From: Spartinivicinus ruber
Lineage (GTDB): Bacteria; Pseudomonadota; Gammaproteobacteria; Pseudomonadales; Zooshikellaceae
Length of the DNA stretch: 64,000 nt
Direction of reading: 5' to 3'
NCBI RefSeq assembly: GCF_011009015.1
Contig: NZ_CP048878.1
Location: 2,331,001 to 2,395,000, forward strand
In this document: positions 9,414 to 18,552 of the stretch, piece after piece
How positions within the stretch are numbered: the first letter of the stretch is position 1
Layout of the letters: every line of letters starts with the position of its first letter
Notes under the pieces: model-generated
The model's database searches: none
What the model was told of the DNA's origin: nothing
The model's input: the letters and a program-made list of their open reading frames with translations, nothing else
Made by a program: the position numbers and the translations under genes

Positions 9414-11672
9414 ATGAGAAACCGTGCCGAGGTCATTGACGAAAATTTTATTCAGCGGGTGCAACAAGGCAATTGGCCTTATTGGTCAGCTGAAACTGAT
9501 TTAGCGGATACTCACTTATCTCCACAGCAATTAGTGGAGTTGTTCGAAAGCCAGCTACTGAGTCGCCATCTTGATTTGGAGGCTCGGCGTATGCAAAAAC
9601 GTGGTGAGGCCTTTTATACCATTGGGAGTACTGGACATGAAGGTATGGCGGCGGTGGCAGCCGCTTTTAAATATACCGATATAGCCTTTTTACATTATCG
9701 TGATGCGGCTTTTTTTATTCAGCGCTCCAAACAGTTGCCTGGCCAAACCCCTTTATATGATATGTTATTAAGTTTTGCCGCTTCCAGTGATGATCCTATT
9801 GCTGGTGGTAGGCATAAAGTATTGGGTTCAAAAAATCTATTTATCCCTCCTCAAACTAGCACCATTGCTTCTCATTTTCCTAAGGCGGTGGGCACGGCTT
9901 ATAGTATACCTCTAGCGAAAAGGTTGCAGTGTGGGAAATTACCGAAAGATAGTGTGGTTGTGTGTAGTTTTGGTGATGCTTCATTAAATCATTCTACGGC
10001 ACAAGGTGCATTAAACACGGCGAGTTGGACGAGCTATCAACAAGTGCCATTACCCATTGTATTTGTGTGTGAAGACAACGGAATTGGTATTTCCACCTCA
10101 ACCCCAAAAGGGTGGGTTGCCCAATCCATACAAGCCCGAAAAGACATTATTTATCTAAGCTGTAATGGCCTTGATTTAATTGATACCTACCAAACAGCAC
10201 AGCAAGCGGTTCAAATAGCAAGAAAACATCGAACCCCCGTTTTTTTGCATTTTCGTTGTGTGCGGTTATTAGGTCATGCCGGCTCTGATGCCGAAACGGC
10301 CTATTTAAGCCGTGCTCAGATTATTGCCCAAGAATCACAAGACCCCTTGTTATTTAGTGCTTGCCTGTTGGTAAAAGAAAATATTTTAAACCAGCAGCAG
10401 GTGATCGAGCTTTATCAATGGACTGCTGAACGGGTGGGGGCTGTGGCTAAAGAAGTAGCGACTAAACCTTATTTAAGTGACCCTAACACAGTAGCTGCTT
10501 CATTAATTCCGCCTAAGATAAAACAGCCTGTAGTGGGTGCAATTTTCAATGAAAACGCTCGTACTCTGGCATTTGCCAGAGATAAACAATTGATGAATAA
10601 ACCGCAGCATTTGGCCAAGTTGTTAAACTGGGCATTGGTGGATTTAATGTTGCAATATCAGAATATTGTATTGGCCGGGGAGGACATTGGCCCTAAAGGT
10701 GGCGTATATAATGTTACCAGTAAACTAGTGGACAAGTTTGGTGCTCACCGAGTAATTAATACCTTACTGGATGAGCAAAGTATTTTAGGTTTAGCTATGG
10801 GCTTGGCCCATAATGGTTTTATTCCTATCCCTGAAATTCAGTTTTTAGCTTATATCCATAATGCCGAGGACCAAATTCGTGGCGAGGCATCGACACTGAG
10901 CTTTTTCTCTCAGGGACAATATACAAACCCAATGGTGATTAGAATTCCTGGGTTAGGTTATCAAAAGGGCTTTGGTGGTCATTTTCATAATGATAATTCA
11001 TTTGCCGTATTTAGAGATATTCCAGGGGTTATTATTGCCTGTCCATCCAATGGCACAGATGCTGTAGGTTTATTGAGAGAATGCGTGAGATTGGCTGCTG
11101 AAGAACAGCGAATCGTGGTATTTATTGAACCGATTGCCCTGTATATGACCCGCGATTTACACGAACCAGGAGATGAGCAATGGTTATTTTCTTACCCAGA
11201 GCCGGGCAAACAATTAATACGTTGTGGTGAAGTTGGTCAGTATGGAGTGGGTACAGATTTATGCATCATTACTTACGGTAACGGTTATTATTTGAGTCGG
11301 CAGGCGGCTAAGGTATTGGCTGAACAATATCACATCAGGTTACGTGTAGTGGATTTACGTTGGTTAGCGCCATTAAATCACGAAGCTATTCTCAACGCAG
11401 CTGCACCTTGTCAATCCGTATTAATAGTGGATGAGTGTCGACAAACTGGCTCGATTAGCGAAGCATTAATGACTTTGTTTATGGAACAATCCGTGGAGCA
11501 AGGACATTTTAATAAGCCGATTAAACGCCTAACTGCCATTGACAGCTTTATTCCTATTGGTCGAGCGGCCAGCTGTACCTTACCGAGTAAACAATCGATT
11601 ATTAAAACGGCACTTGATTTAGTTAATCAGTCAGGTGCTAAAAACTCACTATACGACATCAAGCAAGCCTAA
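9414..11672 (+). CDS. Fused alpha-beta 2-oxoacid dehydrogenase E1
   Basis: Thiamin-diphosphate enzyme that decarboxylates a 2-oxo acid. The first ~360 residues form an E1-alpha domain (GSTGHEGMAAVAAA, thiamin site GDASLNHSTAQGALNTAS, ending in CEDNGIGIST), and from ~390 an E1-beta domain follows (VLAGEDIGPKGGVYNVT, RVINTLLDEQSILGLAMG, then the C-terminal transketolase domain with RVVDLRWLAPLN). The fusion resembles branched-chain or acetoin-type E1 more than AceE. No E2 or E3 gene is next to it. The ATG at 9414 is preferred over GTG at 9411 on spacing from GAGG. It heads a tight three-gene run, four bases before the next gene. Confidence 0.88.
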   Translation: MRNRAEVIDENFIQRVQQGNWPYWSAETDLADTHLSPQQLVELFESQLLSRHLDLEARRMQKRGEAFYTIGSTGHEGMAAVAAAFKYTDIAFLHYRDAAFFIQRSKQLPGQTPLYDMLLSFAASSDDPIAGGRHKVLGSKNLFIPPQTSTIASHFPKAVGTAYSIPLAKRLQCGKLPKDSVVVCSFGDASLNHSTAQGALNTASWTSYQQVPLPIVFVCEDNGIGISTSTPKGWVAQSIQARKDIIYLSCNGLDLIDTYQTAQQAVQIARKHRTPVFLHFRCVRLLGHAGSDAETAYLSRAQIIAQESQDPLLFSACLLVKENILNQQQVIELYQWTAERVGAVAKEVATKPYLSDPNTVAASLIPPKIKQPVVGAIFNENARTLAFARDKQLMNKPQHLAKLLNWALVDLMLQYQNIVLAGEDIGPKGGVYNVTSKLVDKFGAHRVINTLLDEQSILGLAMGLAHNGFIPIPEIQFLAYIHNAEDQIRGEASTLSFFSQGQYTNPMVIRIPGLGYQKGFGGHFHNDNSFAVFRDIPGVIIACPSNGTDAVGLLRECVRLAAEEQRIVVFIEPIALYMTRDLHEPGDEQWLFSYPEPGKQLIRCGEVGQYGVGTDLCIITYGNGYYLSRQAAKVLAEQYHIRLRVVDLRWLAPLNHEAILNAAAPCQSVLIVDECRQTGSISEALMTLFMEQSVEQGHFNKPIKRLTAIDSFIPIGRAASCTLPSKQSIIKTALDLVNQSGAKNSLYDIKQA

Positions 11673-11675
11673 AAG

Positions 11676-12725
11676 ATGATGAAACCAAAACAAAGAGCAT
11701 TTGTCGTATGCCCAGGAAGGGGAACTTACAATAAAACGGAGCTGGGCTATTTACAGCATTATCACCACCACCAGCAGTCATGGATTAACCAGGCCGATGG
11801 TTATCGAGCAGAACAACAGCAAATTACTCTTACTGAGTTAGATAGCGCTGAAGAATATGTCTTAAAAAAACATAGCGCAGGTGATAATGCTTCTTCCCTG
11901 ATTTATGCCTGCGCTTACTGTGACTTTTTAGCGATTGACCAGAACCAATTTGAAATTGTCGCAGTGACGGGTAATTCCATGGGTTGGTACATTAGCCTGG
12001 CTGTAGCTGCAGCCATGGAATCAATGACTGCATTAACGCTGATTAATACTATGGGTAATTTAATGCATCAGTCGCTGATTGGGGGACAGGTGATTTATCC
12101 ATTAGTGGATGAACATTGGCAACCTATTGCAGGTCGGCGTGAGCATTTGTTGGAAGTTATGGCTGCAATTAACCAACAAGCTAGCTGTGAATTAACTATT
12201 TCTATCGAGCTAGGTGGTATGTTGGTATTTGGTGGTAATGAATTAGCTTTAAAAAAATTAACAGAAGCTTTGCCTCCAGAACAACAACGTTTTCCTATGC
12301 GGCTTTTTAATCATGCGGCATTTCATACGCCACTACAACAAGCAATTTCTCTACAAGCCAAGCAGTTATTAACACAAGATTTTTTTCAGCAACCGAAGAT
12401 TCCATTAATTGATGGACGAGGAAAGTTATGGTCACCTTATAGCACGGATCCCTCCTTACTATGGGATTACACCCTAGGCTATCAGGTGACAAACACCTAT
12501 GATTTTACTAAAGCCATTCAAGTGGGGGTGAAAGAATTTGCCCCTGATAAACTGATCATTTTAGGTCCTGGTAGCACGTTGGGTGGGGCTGTCGCTCAAT
12601 CATTAATTGCTATTAACTGGTTAGGCTGGCAAGCTAAAGAAGATTTTATTGAAAGCCAAAAAATTGATCCCTTTATAATCTCAATGGGATTAGAAGAGCA
12701 GCGCCAACAAATAGTTAAAAGTTAA
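11676..12725 (+). CDS. Malonyl/acyltransferase-like protein
   Basis: Member of the acyl-carrier-protein acyltransferase (FabD-like) superfamily. It shows the nucleophile elbow as GNSMGW near residue 108, where FabD usually has GHSxGE, and a late His in LFNHAAFHTPL near 215 that matches the catalytic His block. The start FVVCPGRGTYN replaces the FabD-like FPGQG motif. The canonical Arg block for malonate is not obvious, so the acyl group is uncertain. It is 349 residues, somewhat longer than FabD. Packed four bases after the E1 fusion and two bases before the deformylase-like gene, so surely one operon. Confidence 0.8.
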   Translation: MMKPKQRAFVVCPGRGTYNKTELGYLQHYHHHQQSWINQADGYRAEQQQITLTELDSAEEYVLKKHSAGDNASSLIYACAYCDFLAIDQNQFEIVAVTGNSMGWYISLAVAAAMESMTALTLINTMGNLMHQSLIGGQVIYPLVDEHWQPIAGRREHLLEVMAAINQQASCELTISIELGGMLVFGGNELALKKLTEALPPEQQRFPMRLFNHAAFHTPLQQAISLQAKQLLTQDFFQQPKIPLIDGRGKLWSPYSTDPSLLWDYTLGYQVTNTYDFTKAIQVGVKEFAPDKLIILGPGSTLGGAVAQSLIAINWLGWQAKEDFIESQKIDPFIISMGLEEQRQQIVKS

Positions 12726-12727
12726 GT

Positions 12728-13480
12728 ATGAAAGTAAGTAATAATGAACTGAGAATACGCCAGGTCGGCGACCCTATCCTGCATCAGACGCCTCAACCTG
12801 CTGATTTATCAAGTCTACCAATATTGGCAAACACCATTGCCATTATGAAAGAAAGTCTGAATGGTGGGGTTGGGGTTGCTTGTAACCAGTGCTCAGCAAT
12901 AGCTGAGCCAGTGCAAATTATGATTGTAGGTACGGATGACGAGCAATTAAGACAGCAAGCCATGGAACGTTATCCTGGAGAAACCATTCCTTACATTACT
13001 GTAATGATAAACCCCAAAATTACCACAGTCAGTCAGGAGACGTATTTTCCAACTTCTGGTGAAGGCTGCCTCAGTGTATTTGGCCCTTTAAGAGGCAAAG
13101 TTAAACGGCACTGGTCTGTGACAGTGGAGTATTGGGATAAAGAAGGTAAGCAACATATAGAAGTGTGTGATGGCTTTTTTGCACATATTGTCCAACATGA
13201 AATGGATCACTTGCAGGGTATTACCTTTGTTGAAAGAATTTTTGCTGACTGCTCAATAGAGCAATGTCTAGAATTAGCCAACTACGTTGATCAGGAGTTA
13301 GCGAGAAGAAAACAGTTGGGTTTGGAAGTGAATGAAATAGAAGTCGGTCCGGCTCCATTGGTATTTGAGCGTGATGATAATGGGGCGGTTACCTTTGATC
13401 CACAGTTTTTTCAAAATGCTTTGACAGAATTGATGACCCCAACAGTCGTTGGATTGAAAAAGGTATTGAATAAAACATAG
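12728..13480 (+). CDS. Peptide deformylase-like protein
   Basis: Metal hydrolase of the peptide deformylase family. The three motifs are present: GVGVACNQ (canonical GxGLAAxQ), EGCLSV with the metal Cys near residue 115, and QHEMDHLQG with the metal His pair and catalytic Glu near 156-160. It has 250 residues, about 80 more than the housekeeping enzyme, with an acidic C-terminal extension. The altered motif I (VACN) and the operon with an E1 fusion and an acyltransferase suggest a special substrate rather than nascent formyl-Met. The housekeeping def gene, normally beside fmt, is presumably elsewhere. Confidence 0.85.
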   Translation: MKVSNNELRIRQVGDPILHQTPQPADLSSLPILANTIAIMKESLNGGVGVACNQCSAIAEPVQIMIVGTDDEQLRQQAMERYPGETIPYITVMINPKITTVSQETYFPTSGEGCLSVFGPLRGKVKRHWSVTVEYWDKEGKQHIEVCDGFFAHIVQHEMDHLQGITFVERIFADCSIEQCLELANYVDQELARRKQLGLEVNEIEVGPAPLVFERDDNGAVTFDPQFFQNALTELMTPTVVGLKKVLNKT

Positions 13481-13514
13481 ACTTAAATTTATATATTTTC
13501 TTCCTTTCTCACTC

Positions 13515-13537
13515 AAACAGTCAGTTTATGACTGTTT
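13515..13537 (+). terminator. Hairpin after the E1/acyltransferase/deformylase run
   Basis: Perfect 9-bp stem AAACAGTCA / TGACTGTTT with a 5-base loop, 35 bases after the deformylase stop. The T-run is short, so it may act as terminator or as a transcript end stabiliser. Confidence 0.6.
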
Positions 13538-13653
13538 GATCCGGTAGTGCTATTAATTGTTGAAAAAGCTAAATATTTAAAACTAATTACTAAAGATCGT
13601 ATGTTGGTTATTTAGTAATAATTAAAGCAACTTAGCAAAAAATAATAAATACA

Positions 13654-16215
13654 ATGCAATCAACAACAATTAAAATAATTGCGCCGTCTAGTCAAGCATC
13701 AAAACCTAATTATGTTAGTCAATCAATTGTTTATATATATAAAGGCCGTATTGTTAAAATACTCAATAACATCGAACCAGGAAAAGTCAACAGCTCTAAT
13801 TGTTTTTCCTTTTTTAAGCACTGCTTAAAAAAGCAACAAAGTGAATCTCAATCGCATACTACTCCTTTCTACATACGCAATGAAACTGGGCAATGGCTGC
13901 GAACAAGCTTATTAGAGCTATTACAGTTATTTCAGAAAAAAACCACGGCTGTCGCCACGCTTAATACCTCTGACTCTTTGAATAATCATAAATTCAAAAA
14001 TTACACCATTCAATATAACACCAATAATCAAATAAAACAGTTAACTGATCAGTTAAGTGGATGTACGGAGGAAACATTGACTGATGCGGAAATTATCAGC
14101 TTTTATCAACTAGTAAAAAAATTAGCAAAAGAATTACCCGAGGGAACTGAATTTCAGGAGTTAACTGAGCTATTGGCAACACAAGCTAAATTACAAAACT
14201 TAGCCATTGCCAGAGAATTATTAAAGCAACAATTATACCAACAGTTAAGCCAGTTTGAGCAGCCAGGTAGTAGTAGTGAGTATCAGGCCCAGTTACGTCT
14301 ATCAGTTGGAGCCTGTTTGCTGGGTTTAGACTTATTAGAAGGTGGTGTGACCTTCAAAGCTGTCTTTAAGGTGTTAACGGATGATGATACAGGCATTTTA
14401 GAAATACGTGCCGCTGGATTAAAACTCAGTTTGGCGGCAGGTGATAAAGCCATTGCTGAAGGGGTGGTCGGTGCCCAGGCTGATTGTGGGACTGTTTACA
14501 GTGATGAGTCGTTAATGGCTTTTGTTGATCGTTATGTGGACTCGATCATGGGAGCTTTGTTTACTGCTGCTACCAGCAAAAGTATTGGTCAGTTGATGGA
14601 TTGGAAGCGCAACCAGACCTATGTTGAACTCCAGCAACAGGCATTATCAAGCCAGTATCGATTAAATAATTTATTACTCAAACAAGGCTTGCCTGCACAA
14701 TGGGTACCAGAGCTATCTCAAGAAAAAAAAATCCCAATGAAGATGAAACTGCTGACGGGTAAAGTAGCGGCAGGGGTACAACTATTTAAACGAATCTTTA
14801 GTAGTGAGTTATCAGCTAGTAGGCTTAAAGCAGATATCGCAAAACGAGAACCTTTAGTGGATAGTTTAAAACAAGACGTGTTACGACTATTTCGTTTTGA
14901 TCAGCATTATTACTCGAAAAGTATTCGAGACCTATCTAAACTGGGTTGTCAGCAACAAGTGCCCTTTGTTGATCGAGCTAAACAGGTATTGGACAAACTC
15001 GTGGCTGAATATCAGCATTATACTGAGTTGGTTCAATTTTGTGACTATGCTCGAGCTAATCCGAAAAAAATTCAACCCAGTCATTTAGCTCAAGCTAAAA
15101 AAGTAAAAGCGTCAATAGAGGCCCAGCGGGGGACAAAGGGCAGGGTTGATTATCTAAAGTCAGTATCAATTTCCTATGTAGCGTTATTACAGTTATATCT
15201 TGCTAGTTGCCCAGCAGTGCAACGACAACAATACGAGCAAGCTTATCAAGCTTTTGAAAAGCAATTAAGACAGCCACTTTTTTATGTGCCACTGAATAAA
15301 ATGATTAAGCAACTGAGTTTTCCTACTCGTTGTCAGTTATTACGTAATGAATATGGAGGCACTTTATCATTGGCGCTACCTTCTGAAAATGCTGGCTTAA
15401 GTCTTAATGTCACTTATACAGATACAGAACAACACCCAAACTATTATCGGCAAGGTAAATTTTTAGACTTTACTATCAAGCTTGATAACCAGTTTAATGT
15501 TGAAAATATCTTATCATTAATTGCCTCTGATAAAACTGCCTTTACCAGTTTAGACTCTATTCTTCAATCCAGTCGCGCTGACTCTGAAAATAATCCAGCA
15601 ACTCCAGGTGTCACTCAGCAAAGTATTTTATCTCAGTTAAGGCAGACCTTAAGCCATGTGTTTGATGTGGGATTGGAGTTAGGTGCTAGCCTAGAATGTC
15701 GTTTTAAACAGTCTGTTAAAGGTCATTGGAGTTTACAGTTTGTCAGAATAAAAACTCAAATGGGCCGTGCAGCAATGGTGCCTGGGTTAGGTGTTCTTGT
15801 CGCACCTGCTGTTAAAGCGGCAGTTAGTGCGAAAGCAGCTGAAAAACAAACAGTTGTAAGACAGGAATGGTTGGGTAGTAACACGCTAAGTTATTTATTG
15901 CCTATTTATAACACCTTACATAATACAGAGCAGATAGAGCGGTGGCAGTTATTTATGCAGCAGCATGAAAAAGAGCTGAAAAAAATGTTTATCGCTATTG
16001 CAACACCAGGGACGTCAATAAGAGAGGAAACGGAAAAGCTGCTAGCTAAGATTAATAATTCTGACTTGGAGTTAGCATTATTTGCTAAAATCAATGACTT
16101 CAAACAGCACGCAACTGCTAATAATTATCAGGAGGTGTTACCCATTTTTAATGAATTTTTAGAAAGTCAAAAGGAAGTTCATTTAAAACTGAGCGAGAAA
16201 GTGTGGCATGATTAA
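13654..16215 (+). CDS. Large protein of unknown function (853 residues)
   Basis: I do not recognise this protein. It has no signal peptide, no clear transmembrane helix and no catalytic motif I can name. It looks mainly helical and rich in Gln, Leu and Lys, with helical blocks at ~190-300 and ~400-530, a more beta-like block at ~560-610 (TRCQLLRNEYGGTLSLALP, LSLNVTYTDT) and another near 665-705 (LGASLECRFKQSV, HWSLQFVRIKTQM). A hydrophobic Ala/Val-rich patch at ~705-725 (VPGLGVLVAPAVKAAVSAKA) could insert in a membrane. It stands alone between two hairpins. Size and the amphipathic patch would fit a secreted toxin or effector, but this is only a guess. Confidence 0.7.
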   Translation: MQSTTIKIIAPSSQASKPNYVSQSIVYIYKGRIVKILNNIEPGKVNSSNCFSFFKHCLKKQQSESQSHTTPFYIRNETGQWLRTSLLELLQLFQKKTTAVATLNTSDSLNNHKFKNYTIQYNTNNQIKQLTDQLSGCTEETLTDAEIISFYQLVKKLAKELPEGTEFQELTELLATQAKLQNLAIARELLKQQLYQQLSQFEQPGSSSEYQAQLRLSVGACLLGLDLLEGGVTFKAVFKVLTDDDTGILEIRAAGLKLSLAAGDKAIAEGVVGAQADCGTVYSDESLMAFVDRYVDSIMGALFTAATSKSIGQLMDWKRNQTYVELQQQALSSQYRLNNLLLKQGLPAQWVPELSQEKKIPMKMKLLTGKVAAGVQLFKRIFSSELSASRLKADIAKREPLVDSLKQDVLRLFRFDQHYYSKSIRDLSKLGCQQQVPFVDRAKQVLDKLVAEYQHYTELVQFCDYARANPKKIQPSHLAQAKKVKASIEAQRGTKGRVDYLKSVSISYVALLQLYLASCPAVQRQQYEQAYQAFEKQLRQPLFYVPLNKMIKQLSFPTRCQLLRNEYGGTLSLALPSENAGLSLNVTYTDTEQHPNYYRQGKFLDFTIKLDNQFNVENILSLIASDKTAFTSLDSILQSSRADSENNPATPGVTQQSILSQLRQTLSHVFDVGLELGASLECRFKQSVKGHWSLQFVRIKTQMGRAAMVPGLGVLVAPAVKAAVSAKAAEKQTVVRQEWLGSNTLSYLLPIYNTLHNTEQIERWQLFMQQHEKELKKMFIAIATPGTSIREETEKLLAKINNSDLELALFAKINDFKQHATANNYQEVLPIFNEFLESQKEVHLKLSEKVWHD

Positions 16216-16284
16216 CACTGTTTTATGTGACGTTCAGTGATTAATAAATTGTAAATTAAATAAAAAATCATTTTCTCTAAAAAA

Positions 16285-16330
16285 CTACTGTATAACCCTA
16301 TTGATATAATTTATATAGGGTATACAGTAG
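16285..16330. terminator. Long inverted repeat, probable bidirectional terminator
   Basis: CTACTGTATAaCCCTAT pairs with ATAGGGTATACAGTAG: a 16-bp stem with a single bulged A and a short AT loop. It lies between two convergent genes, the unknown 853-residue gene and the small stress membrane protein, and has A-rich and T-containing flanks. Confidence 0.7.
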
Positions 16331-16350
16331 CAGTTACTTAGGCTTGACTG

Positions 16351-16599
16351 TTATTTATTAATAAGTCGATATAAAAACAGCAGTAAAAATGCGCCGCCTG
16401 TAGCAATAAAAATACCTTGTAAACTAAAGGAGTTTACACTACCGAAACCAAGGAGGCTACCGATATAACCACCGACTAATGCACCTGCAATACCTAATAA
16501 AGTGGTAAGAATAAAACCGCCGCCATCTCGACCAGGCATAATCCACTTGGCAAGTATACCAGCAATTAATCCTAAAATGATCCAAGCAATAATTCCCAT
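16351..16599 (-). CDS. GlsB/YeaQ/YmgE family stress membrane protein
   Basis: Small inner-membrane protein of the transglycosylase-associated family; several relatives are induced by stress, mechanism unknown. The 82 residues form three glycine-rich hydrophobic helices. MGIIAWIILGLIAGILAKWI, the PGRDGGG loop and TTLLGIAGALVGGYIG are the family signature. A ribosome binding site GGGGAGA precedes the ATG on the minus strand. It stands alone and converges on the large unknown gene. Confidence 0.92.
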   Translation of the reverse strand: MGIIAWIILGLIAGILAKWIMPGRDGGGFILTTLLGIAGALVGGYIGSLLGFGSVNSFSLQGIFIATGGAFLLLFLYRLINK

Positions 16600-16783
16600 T
16601 ATTAAATCTCCCCATATTTATGAGAAACCAAACTATACGCAAACTAAAAACGTTTTAGGTATTTTAAACTATTATTTTAGATAGAGTTCTCTAGTGAAAA
16701 CTCTTTTGGTTCACATTATTTTTGGTAATCACTGCTTATTTATACCAAAAGCGAAGGCTATAATTTTTAGCAAACAGAATTTT

Positions 16784-18058
16784 TTATTCATCAATTAAAT
16801 CCATAGGATAATCTCCCGGTAACCACATTCCTTGCTTATTTTGATCCTGATAGTTCACCCATACTATTTTACTGCTTGTTTCATTTAGTAATTGTAAGTT
16901 TTGATAGCCACTTCTAGGTACATCAAATTGATAGTTAGGGCCAAAGGCTTGTTTACACTGATGCTCTCCCTGAGACCAGCTTCCTTCGTTAGTTGTTATT
17001 TGCCAATGATTAGTTTGTCTATTACGACAACTATAAGGGTAATGGTTAGTACATGCTTCAGAGTAAAAACGGCCATTTTTGCCTTGAATCGCGCAGTGCT
17101 GATCGGTTGAGTTAGCTTTGGGTTCATCGGTTGCCCAACTCCATACCGCTGCATACAAGCGTGGATCAAATTCCTTCAATGGTTCTGCGCCTACTAAACC
17201 GAGACCACAGTTAACTGCATTTTGCATTACCTGAGGTGTGATTGTGGGTGGAGGATTGCCAAAGTGGCGGGTTAACCAGGTAGCATCCTCATAAATACGG
17301 ATTAACTGATTCGCCACTTCCATTGCAGAAAATCGTTTGGTCGTGCAAAGCGGGTAACCGCTAAAGCTGCCATTTTCGGTTGTCCAATGGTCTTTAAAAA
17401 CCGTTGAGCTCCATGCAGGAGTTGCACAATTCCCCCCAACTAAAATCACTTGTTTGCCTTGTTGCAAAATATCCTGTTTGGAGACTGTTTGGGGCAACGT
17501 TTGGCAGTTACTTGGGCGATAGATCAGGTCGCCGAAACTTTGGTTGAGTGCTGCTAATGCTTCCTGATAATGACCATCCAAGTGGTCTTCTAAATAGATC
17601 ATCAGTAGCTGATCTCGGTGGTTAGGCTTCCGTAACCAGTTACTTATTTCTTTGAGAGTGGCTGTCAATTGTCGGTCGAAAATACTACATCCTGTGTGCT
17701 TATTGGTACCGTGGCACAATAAAATTTCTTTTTTTGCTCGGGTGCCTAAGGTCCAATGGGTATCTAATTCAATAGCGCGGATACCATACTCTAGCTGCTG
17801 ATGAATACTTAATTGATGATTCGGGTCCCAATAACTACCCAAGTTTGCATAGGCTTTTGAATTGTAACTGTTATGGGTATATAAAAAAGTACTACGACCG
17901 AGAGGCTCGCTAATATCCAGTTTGATTTGCAACTGAATAGCACGGTTAAGCCAGCTTTGTGAGTAAGCCCCTGCCGATACAGTTGAGGTGTATAGCAGCA
18001 TAAACAAGATAGAGATAAAAAGTCGTATATTGGCTAGCAAGACAATAATTAAACGCAT
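16784..18058 (-). CDS. Secreted PI-PLC-like phosphodiesterase with possible lectin-like tail
   Basis: Exported protein of the phosphatidylinositol-specific phospholipase C fold. After a hydrophobic signal segment (residues ~7-29) the X-domain shows the two catalytic His blocks, FLYTHNSYNS near residue 62 and EILLCHGTN near 116, with the acidic metal-type residues in IRAIELDTHW and LMIYLEDH. From about residue 310 a Cys- and Trp-rich segment (WSWATDEP, CAIQGKNGRF, YPYSCRN) looks like a C-type-lectin-like or binding module. AGGAA eight bases before the ATG supports the start. Likely acts on phospholipids or glycolipids outside the cell; the true substrate is unknown. Confidence 0.75.
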   Translation of the reverse strand: MRLIIVLLANIRLFISILFMLLYTSTVSAGAYSQSWLNRAIQLQIKLDISEPLGRSTFLYTHNSYNSKAYANLGSYWDPNHQLSIHQQLEYGIRAIELDTHWTLGTRAKKEILLCHGTNKHTGCSIFDRQLTATLKEISNWLRKPNHRDQLLMIYLEDHLDGHYQEALAALNQSFGDLIYRPSNCQTLPQTVSKQDILQQGKQVILVGGNCATPAWSSTVFKDHWTTENGSFSGYPLCTTKRFSAMEVANQLIRIYEDATWLTRHFGNPPPTITPQVMQNAVNCGLGLVGAEPLKEFDPRLYAAVWSWATDEPKANSTDQHCAIQGKNGRFYSEACTNHYPYSCRNRQTNHWQITTNEGSWSQGEHQCKQAFGPNYQFDVPRSGYQNLQLLNETSSKIVWVNYQDQNKQGMWLPGDYPMDLIDE

Positions 18059-18552
18059 TATGAAAATTCCTTTTTTATTTTTATTGAGTTATTAAGGCTA
18101 GACGTAAAACGCCAAAAACGAAAATAAGCAAGGTAAAGTAGGGAATAATATAAATTGTAACAAGCCTAAAAAACATTCGCGAAGAATATAGTATTATTTA
18201 TGCATAAGGGATGTATACGATGAGCATTAGGTATAGGGTATTAAACGTTGAGGATATTGGGTACGCGGATGTCTTTAAAAACAGGGGCTTTTGTTACTGA
18301 AACAGTACATGAAACTGTGAACTTATAACTTTAACTTCAAAAGGAAATAAATAAAATACGACAAGATATTCATTAACCACTCCCAATAAGTGAAGGGATA
18401 CAGCTGTTTTATAGCCATGGAGGACATCAATGTACCGCAAGTTAAACTAAATCAGTTTCCTTTTATTTCCCTCCTTTATCCCAATAATTTCACCAGATTT
18501 TATACATTCTGGCGTTGTTTATTTGCTATAAAACGTTGTAGTGGTTGTTGTA
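18059..18552. other. Divergent intergenic region without a gene
   Basis: About 490 bases between the divergent phosphodiesterase and porin genes. No credible open frame or RNA gene was seen. It should carry both promoters; AT-rich candidates exist near 18510-18540 but none is distinctive. Confidence 0.5.
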
